Assembly (NCBI GenBank): GCA_021234155.1
Contig: JAJEKV010000003.1
Location: 23,904,874 to 23,968,873 of the forward strand
Length of the DNA: 64,000 nt
Direction of reading: 5' to 3'
Origin: Isoetes taiwanensis
Taxonomy: Eukaryota; Streptophyta; Lycopodiopsida; Isoetales; Isoetaceae
Below are positions 58,350 to 64,000 of this stretch, in pieces; the first letter of the stretch is position 1, and the number at the start of each line of letters is the position of its first letter. Under the pieces are notes generated by a model that ran no database searches, had not been told where the DNA came from, and worked only from the letters and a program-made list of their open reading frames with translations. The translations under genes were made by a program, and so were the position numbers.

Positions 58350-59459
58350 TCAGACAGAGATTTTGTTAACGTCTGCCAAGTTCATATTTGTATGAACATA
58401 TTGCACCTGTATTATGTTTCTTTGCACCAAATCTCTAATGAAGTGCATTTCCAATTCTATATGCTTTGTTCTCTCATGCATTATTGGATTTTTTGTCATA
58501 GCAATACAGCTAGTACTGTCAGACTGTAGAACCAAAGGATCTTCTTGTTTCATATAGAGCTCTTCTATAAGCCTTCTAATCCATACAAGTTCCTTAGCAG
58601 CTAGAGTTGTGGCTGAGTACTCTGCCTCAGCAGAGGATAGAGCAATAGATTTCTGTTTTTTGCATTTCCATGAGATAGGACCACCACCTAGCATAAAGAT
58701 AAATCCAGAAGTAGATTTTCGTTCATCAACATCTCCAGCCCAGTCTGAGTCACTAAAGGACTTGAGTTCAAGATTATCACTATTATATTCAATTCCAAAA
58801 TTGATTGTACCTCTGAGGTATCTAAGAACCCTTTTTGCTGCCTGCCAATGGGCTGAACCTGGATTATTACAATATCTGCTTAGCATGTTAACTGCAAATG
58901 CAATATCTGGCCTTGTGCTATTGGCTAGATATAATAAACAACCAACCAATTCTCGATATGGAACATTTTGCATTTGACTCCTTTCTTCTTCAGATTGAGG
59001 ACACATACTATTTGAAAGTTTGTAACCAGCTACCATTGGAGTTTTAACTGCTTTTGAGTCTTCCATATTGAATCTTTTCAGCACACCTTCTATATTTTCT
59101 CCTTGGAATAATGACAATGTTTTGTTTACTCTGTCTCGATAGACTTCTATACCTAGAAACTTCTTCAATTCTCCCAAATCAGACATTTTGAACCTCTTAC
59201 TCAGAATATTCTTGCATTTTTGCAAGATCTCATTATTACTGCTAAACATCATGTTGTCATCAACATATAATGCAATATAACAGAATTCATTAAAGATAAA
59301 TGTTTCCATCATTATTCAATTTTGCAAATCCCTGCTCTTTCAAATAGGAATCCATGCAAATGTACCACTGCCTTGGAGATTGTTTTAGTCCATAAACTGC
59401 CCGTTTTAATTTCCATACTTTATCTCTCCCTTGCTCAAAACCAGGTGGTTGTCTCATGA
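58350..59459 (-). pseudogene. Copia element 2 polyprotein, C-terminal half: reverse transcriptase and RNase H
   Basis: Begins at the insertion border with IFMRQPPGFEQGRDKVWKLK, then RAVYGLKQSPRQWYICMDSY, IALYVDDNMMFSS (YVDD), LGELKKFLGIEVYRD, LVGCLLYLANSTRPDIAFAV and YCNNPGSAHWQAAKRVLRYL. RNase H: SDSDWAGDVDERKSTSGF, SSAEAEYSA and HERTKHIELEMHFIRD. There is one frameshift near 59315. The end is cut by a second near LADVNKISV, where ADVLTK is expected. Otherwise open over 960 bases, so fairly young. Confidence 0.9.
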
Positions 59460-59846
59460 ATATGTAGCATTATAACAGGGGGTTTTCTTTGTGATTTTAT
59501 ACGCTTTTTGGCATGGTTTTCATATGATTTCATGGGCGTATTGCACGAGGCATACTAATTAGTACATCTAGGGTGCGCATTATATTTGCATACGCTTGAA
59601 TTAATTTTGATGCCTATTTTCAATAGTCTAGACCCATATATGATATATTTTTCTATTATGTTCTATTTTTCCTATTGCATTTTATTTTGCTCGACATGCA
59701 AAGCTCGAGCAGCTCATTTTAGGGTTCCTATTTCCTCAAAAATTAGTTCTCTGGCTTATGGTTTCTATTGTAAGGGATCTCGATTGTTGGTTCCAGAAGC
59801 ATTTCGAAAAGCAATCTGCTTCCCTGATTAATCCGTTGAAACATAC

Positions 59847-59923
59847 ATTTGCCATGACAGAAAAACTGCCGGAATGGATTTGCATACATTTGCCGTCACA
59901 GAAAAGCTGCCGGAATGGATTTG
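59847..59923 (+). repeat. two tandem ~38-bp units
   Basis: CATTTGCCATGACAGAAAAA followed by CTGCCGGAATGGATTTG is repeated directly as CATTTGCCGTCACAGAAAAG followed by CTGCCGGAATGGATTTG. Confidence 0.8.
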
Positions 59924-59966
59924 TTGTTTGCAACCTTTTGTGCAGACCAGGTAATACTCATCTTTT

Positions 59967-60281
59967 TTGCTGATGAAGTTGGATCATGCTTTGGCAGATG
60001 CCCTTAAACGAGGGATTCCTGAACTGCAAAGAGAAGATTTTTTGAGCAGCTGTCAGGTTGAAAACGTTATAAGGAACTACACTATAGAACGGCATTGGCT
60101 GTCTCTTAATGAAGAAACGGGAGGCATGAATGACATTTTATATCGCCTGTATGCTATTACAGTATGTTATTCTGAAGGATTTTTCTGTTTAGTTAGGACA
60201 CACTTGAGAAATATGTTTAACAGGGATCCTGTTTTAGCATCAGGGGAATGCTGGACATTTAAAGTTGGCACATCTGTTTGA
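59967..60281 (+). other. coding-like segment carried by insertion 3
   Basis: Open frame LMKLDHALADALKRGIPELQ, then REDFLSSCQVENVIRNYTIE and LNEETGGMNDILYRLYAITV, directly following a CAG-rich pyrimidine stretch. It looks like a genuine protein fragment (balanced, helical composition), but I do not recognise the family. Probably a host exon captured by the element. Confidence 0.35.
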
Positions 60282-60428
60282 TAAACCGTGCTTTCTTGGC
60301 CCGTTAGCTGTTCAGGTACTTATAACTGGATTTCCTTGGTATTTCATATGTATCAACTTGCATATAGCAACTGTGGTTGGATTGAGCCTTACATGTGGCT
60401 CGACCATGTTTTCTGTGCAGGATGTTTT

Positions 60429-60749
60429 CTGTGCCTTTCTACTGTGAGTAAAAAGAATTTCTGTAAAGCGACCTGCATGCCATGTTTCCTGTGCTGACTT
60501 TTACATAAATTAGAGATGGATGAAATGAAAATAAAGCGAGCTCCCTCTGAGGCGACCTAGAAGTTCAAATTATGAAGTTGTTAAAGATGATATTTATAAG
60601 GTTTGCCTTTCTACTGTGAGTAAAAAGAATATCTGTAAAGCAACCTGCATGACACGTTTCTATCTCTGGCTTTTACACAAATTAGAGATGGATGAAAGGA
60701 AAATAAAACGAGCTTACTCCCTGTGATGCAACCTAGAAGTTCAAATTCC
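60429..60749 (+). repeat. tandem duplication, ~175-bp period
   Basis: Units at about 60429-60571 and 60604-60749 share TGCCTTTCTACTGTGAGTAA, AAATTAGAGATGGATGAAA and CCTAGAAGTTCAAATT, with about 10% differences. A third small doublet, GGAGATGTGGAGATATT, follows at 60870 and 60897. Confidence 0.75.
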
Positions 60750-61600
60750 ACAGTACTGCCTGTTGCAACACAGCCTTTAGAGAGTAACTTCTTTTAGAAT
60801 TATCATTGTTTGTGCTATATTGTCTGCCTACTGAATGTCACGCAGGAAACGTGATTCATTCTCCTCTTGGAGATGTGGAGATATTATTCTCCTCCTGGAG
60901 ATGTGGAGATATTAAGTAATAAACCTATTATCGCCATGTGTTGAAGCAAGATGAATTCTAGGTGATGTTGGAGCCGTCATGACAGATTTCACCTCTTCTA
61001 CTCCTCCTCAATCTTGATTATTTTTGCCGAAAGGTTAGTCCTAAGAGTTTTTTTTCCTTCCAAAAGCTCCACTAAGAATGGCATCAAAGCAAAGATGATG
61101 ACGCGATGTTTGTGACCTAAATGCCTTCCTCATATTGATTAATTTGCGATTTGAAATGCAAGTCTTCGGCCGGGTCATGCGGTTTTGGCCCAAAGGATTT
61201 CTTTTGTGTTAAGTTCTTACTACAAATTACCTATTCCTCAAGTCCGCATCCGAAGTTGGGCTTCTAGAAGCATTATGCGGTTTATATCAAAGCAAAGGTG
61301 AGGAATTCACATTTTTACGGCTTTGGTCTAGGAAAGTAAGATTGAATTCTTACTAGCAAAAAAATGCTTACACAAAGGTGACATTATTTGCATGGATTGT
61401 TGTTGCAGGGATTCTTAAGGTTTGATACCATGGCAAGTTGCAATTCTTGATTCATAGTCCACGTGAATAAAAATATGGATAGCTTGCTTGAATATTTGTG
61501 GTACTTTGCATCAGTTTGGATCTGTACCCCGTGGGATGGTATTGGTTGTGGGCATTTTGTAATTGCCCATGATTGGGCCTTATCCATGTGATTACCTTGC

Positions 61601-62491
61601 GTATTTCTTTCAATGAACATGAGTCTTATTATCACGTTCATAATTATCACGTTATGTAAGCTTATTGGCCTCCCTTTCAACTAAAGATTGTAGAGTGAAA
61701 CTTATCATGTCATCCTGGATATTGCATTGCAAAGAAAAATAGAGGTTTTATAGTTCTACACAAGATATGTTGCCATCTCTTTGTTTCCCTAAGGGCCCGA
61801 AGGGCCCAAAATTTTTTTTTTAATATAACAACCAACACATAACTACATTAATTAACTTAGACCATTGCATCCAACATTTTTAAATTAAAATCCCCCTTAA
61901 ACCCCCTTTGGTTTGGGTGCATATTCACACCTGGGTGACGTAGGGGCAGCGAGAGCCCTTTTAATTATATTTTACACGTACAAAATCAACATCATATAGT
62001 ATTTTGCTTAAAATCTTATAGTATTTTGCAAATCTTGTTATACAGTATAGCAAATCTTGTACTTGCATATCCCACAAACGAGGAACTTTACGTACGGTGT
62101 AGATTAAGGAATAAGGGATGAATATGCCTATCCAACAGCTCTCGTTGCCCGGAGTCACCCCCGTGTGAATATGCACCCAAACCAAAGGGGGTTTAAGGGG
62201 GATTTTAATTTAAAAATGTTGGATGCAATGGTCTAAGTTAATTAATGTAGTTATGTGTTGGTTGTTGTATTAAAAAAAAATTTTGGGCCCTTCGGGCCCT
62301 TAGGGAAACAAAGAGATGGCAACATATCTTGTGTAGAACTATAAAACCTCTATTTTTCTTTGCAATGCAATATCCAGGATGACATGATAAGTTTCACTCT
62401 ACAATCTTTAGTTGAAAGGGAGGCCAATAAGCTTACATAACGTGATAATTATGAACGTGATAATAAGACTCATGTTCATTGAAAGAAATAC
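61601..62491. repeat. 891-bp palindrome ending insertion 3
   Basis: Arms 61601-61957 and about 62133-62491 are near-perfect inverse copies. Outer part: GTATTTCTTTCAATGAACAT through a ~190-base unique stretch to TCCCTAAGGGCCCGAAGGGC; inner part: the CCCCCTTTGGTTTGGGTGCA module. The ~175-base core in the middle is single-copy (GTATAGCAAATCTTGTACTT). The outer 190 bases are not found at the other hairpins, so the arms have grown by inverted duplication of local DNA. Confidence 0.85.
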
Positions 62492-62499
62492 ACCATATG

Positions 62500-64000
62500 A
62501 CATCCATATGATGCACCTCTAAATCCCTAGCATTTGCCATGGCTAATAGCATTCTGATGCTTGACATCTTAACTATAGGCGAGAAGGTGTCCTCATAATC
62601 TACTCCATATTTTTTAGTGAATCCCTGTGCTACTAACCTTGCTTTGTATTTGATGGAATTCTTGTCACTTCCTTGCTTGATTCTGAAGATCCACTTGCAG
62701 CCAATGATATTTTTCCCTTTTGGAATATCAACCACATCATAAGTCTCTGTATCCTGGAAGGCATTTAATTCATCCTCCATGGCCTTTTGCCACTGAAGTT
62801 TGTCTTCATTATTAAGTGCTTCTTCAACTGTTTTAGGTGCTTCCATATCTAACAAGGCTAGTATTTCCACCAAATTCAGCTCATCATGGTCTTGTCTAAT
62901 TCTTTTGTTTTTTCCAGATAAATCTCTACCAAAGAGTTCAGTATTTACCTTTGCCTCTTCTTGCAAAATCTGGGCTTGAGTTCTCCTGGTCCTTTTTGGA
63001 AGTTCTCCTTCTTCAGCCCTGTTGTGGTCTGCCTCCTTTTCTTCTTCAGCTAACATATTGTCAGAGTTATTAGCTGATTCCTGAATTCTTTCAACCTGCA
63101 CATTAACAGCATTAGTGTTGACATCATCATGATCATCATCACTCAGGTACTCATTTTCTGTAATTTTCAATTCCTGCACCAACTCCTTTGCTTTCTCAAG
63201 ATTATGTTCAGGTCTGATATTCTTGTAGCACTGTTGTTCATCAAAAGTGACATCCCTGCTTATTATGATCTTCCTTTTCTTTGGATCATACATTCTATAG
63301 GCACCCATAGATTTTAAATTTTTCATAGCATGGCTTGGTACCAGACCATAACAGTTCGGGTATAGAGCCATTAATACTTGTTGATGGCAATTTATTTTGT
63401 ATTTCCACAGCAGTGTTTGCTGCTTCTTCCCACAGAAAATTTGGTAGTCCTGCATGCTTAATCATGGCTCTGACAGCATTTAGAATAGTCCTGTTCTTCC
63501 TCTCTGCAACTCCATTTTGCTGAGGTGAATGACTACAAGTCAACTGTCTTTGAATTCCCTTTTCTTTGCAATACCTTTTAAACTCTGTAGATAAATATTC
63601 TCCTCCTCTGTCTGAGCATAATTTTTTAATTTTCCTCCCTGTTTCAAGTTCTACCTCAGCTAAAAAAGCTTTAAATGCCTCAAAGGCTTCATCCTTAGTT
63701 CTTAGACATGTAATTTTAGCCTTCCTACTATAATCATCTATGAAGGTCATAAAGTATTTTTTTCCTCCAATACTTCTTACATTCAAAGGGCCACATAAAT
63801 CTGTGTGCACAATGTCCAAGACTCCTTTGGCTCTTTTGTGAGATTTTTTGAATGGTAATCTGGTATGCTTGCCAAGCATGCAGCCATAGCAAACATTCTT
63901 TCCAGTGGTTGTCTCACTAGATTTAATTAATCCTTCTTTGATCAAGAGTTCCACATTTTTGTTACTTGTATGACATAATCTTTCATGCCAAGTATTGATG
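62500..64000 (-). CDS. Copia element 2 polyprotein: pre-integrase zinc motif, integrase, start of reverse transcriptase (partial)
   Basis: Runs in from the window edge. TWHERLCHTSNKNVELL and CYGCMLGKHTRLPF form the gag-pre-integrase zinc region. Integrase: VHTDLCGPLNVRS (first D), KLCSDRGGEYLSTEF (second D) and SPQQNGVAERKNRTILNAV (E), followed by a chromo-like tail. A linker rich in Glu and Arg follows, then reverse transcriptase with WQKAMEDELNAFQDTETYD, GCKWIFRIKQG, YKARLVAQGFTKKYGVDYED and LEVHHMDV. There the insertion at 62494 cuts it; the last residues of the open frame are insertion sequence. A frame change near 63300-63450 separates integrase and reverse transcriptase pieces. Confidence 0.9.

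Larger units (their letters stand above)
59465..62494 (+). mobile_element. hairpin-ended insertion element, copy 3
   Basis: A 3,030-bp insertion in the Copia reverse transcriptase, flanked by ATATG (59460-59464 and 62495-62499). It starts TAGCATTATAACAGGGGG. The first ~110 bases match copies 1 and Y (TTTTATACGCTTTTT shared with Y). It ends three bases after the palindrome 61601-62491. The interior carries an unrecognised coding-like piece (59966-60280) and several internal duplications. No transposase. Confidence 0.7.

Overview
The window looks like repeat-rich nuclear DNA of a land plant, possibly a fern or another non-flowering lineage (inference). It holds Ty1/Copia elements, a CACTA element with a TNP2-type transposase and the plant-specific Ptta/En/Spm accessory protein, plant-type Helitron 3' ends and GT-AG introns. 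Low-complexity AT-rich spacers fill the rest. I see no rRNA or tRNA gene, no bacterial operon and no viral genome. Almost every recognisable coding region belongs to, or was carried by, a mobile element, and most carry frameshifts or stops.

Layout. 1-7886: an old L1-type LINE (ORF1 with coiled coil and RRM-like core; ORF2 with APE endonuclease, reverse transcriptase and C-terminal zinc knuckle) ending in a (TTCTA)n tail and split by a 2.1-kb insertion. 7887-20735: remains of a CACTA element, with a five-exon Ptta/En/Spm-like gene at 9198-10040, a TNP2 3' part at 18513-20105 and a 3' terminal repeat at 20735. This block also contains a Cys-rich ORF, a MITE, a second LINE 3' end and a Helitron 3' end. 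21114-21508: a processed pseudogene with poly(A) and target duplication. 22454-33648: an 11.2-kb element bounded by inverted repeats and a 13-bp direct repeat. It carries a decayed transposase-like gene on the minus strand (motifs DFAENY, SDGxxxQFK, GHGKG), a decayed multi-exon gene with an Ulp1-like segment on the plus strand, and tracts of TGTACAT. 33662-36301: gene fragments, including exons of an SF1/BBP-type KH protein. 36302-43700: mostly unassigned DNA with a cluster of TTCCGGAA palindromes and a small acidic ORF. 43711-47498: a Copia 3' half between two copies of another repeat. 49375-55227: unassigned DNA ending in a Helitron 3' end. 56692-57679: a second copy of the 34.2-35.3 kb segment, cut by a Copia LTR. 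57680-64000: a Copia element on the minus strand, interrupted by a 3.0-kb insertion and running off the window.

The most unusual signal is a family of insertions (2292-4398, 23034-23947, 23953-24921, 59465-62494). All begin with a common terminus close to TAGCATAATAACAGGGGG and are flanked by 5-bp duplications of ATATG or ATATC. Three of the four finish in a large hairpin or palindrome built around the same core, while the opposite end is not conserved. They split the LINE, the Ulp1-like gene and the Copia reverse transcriptase, and carry unrelated interior DNA. I cannot place them in a superfamily I know. The second candidate novelty is the 11.2-kb element with its transposase-like gene and TGTACAT tracts.
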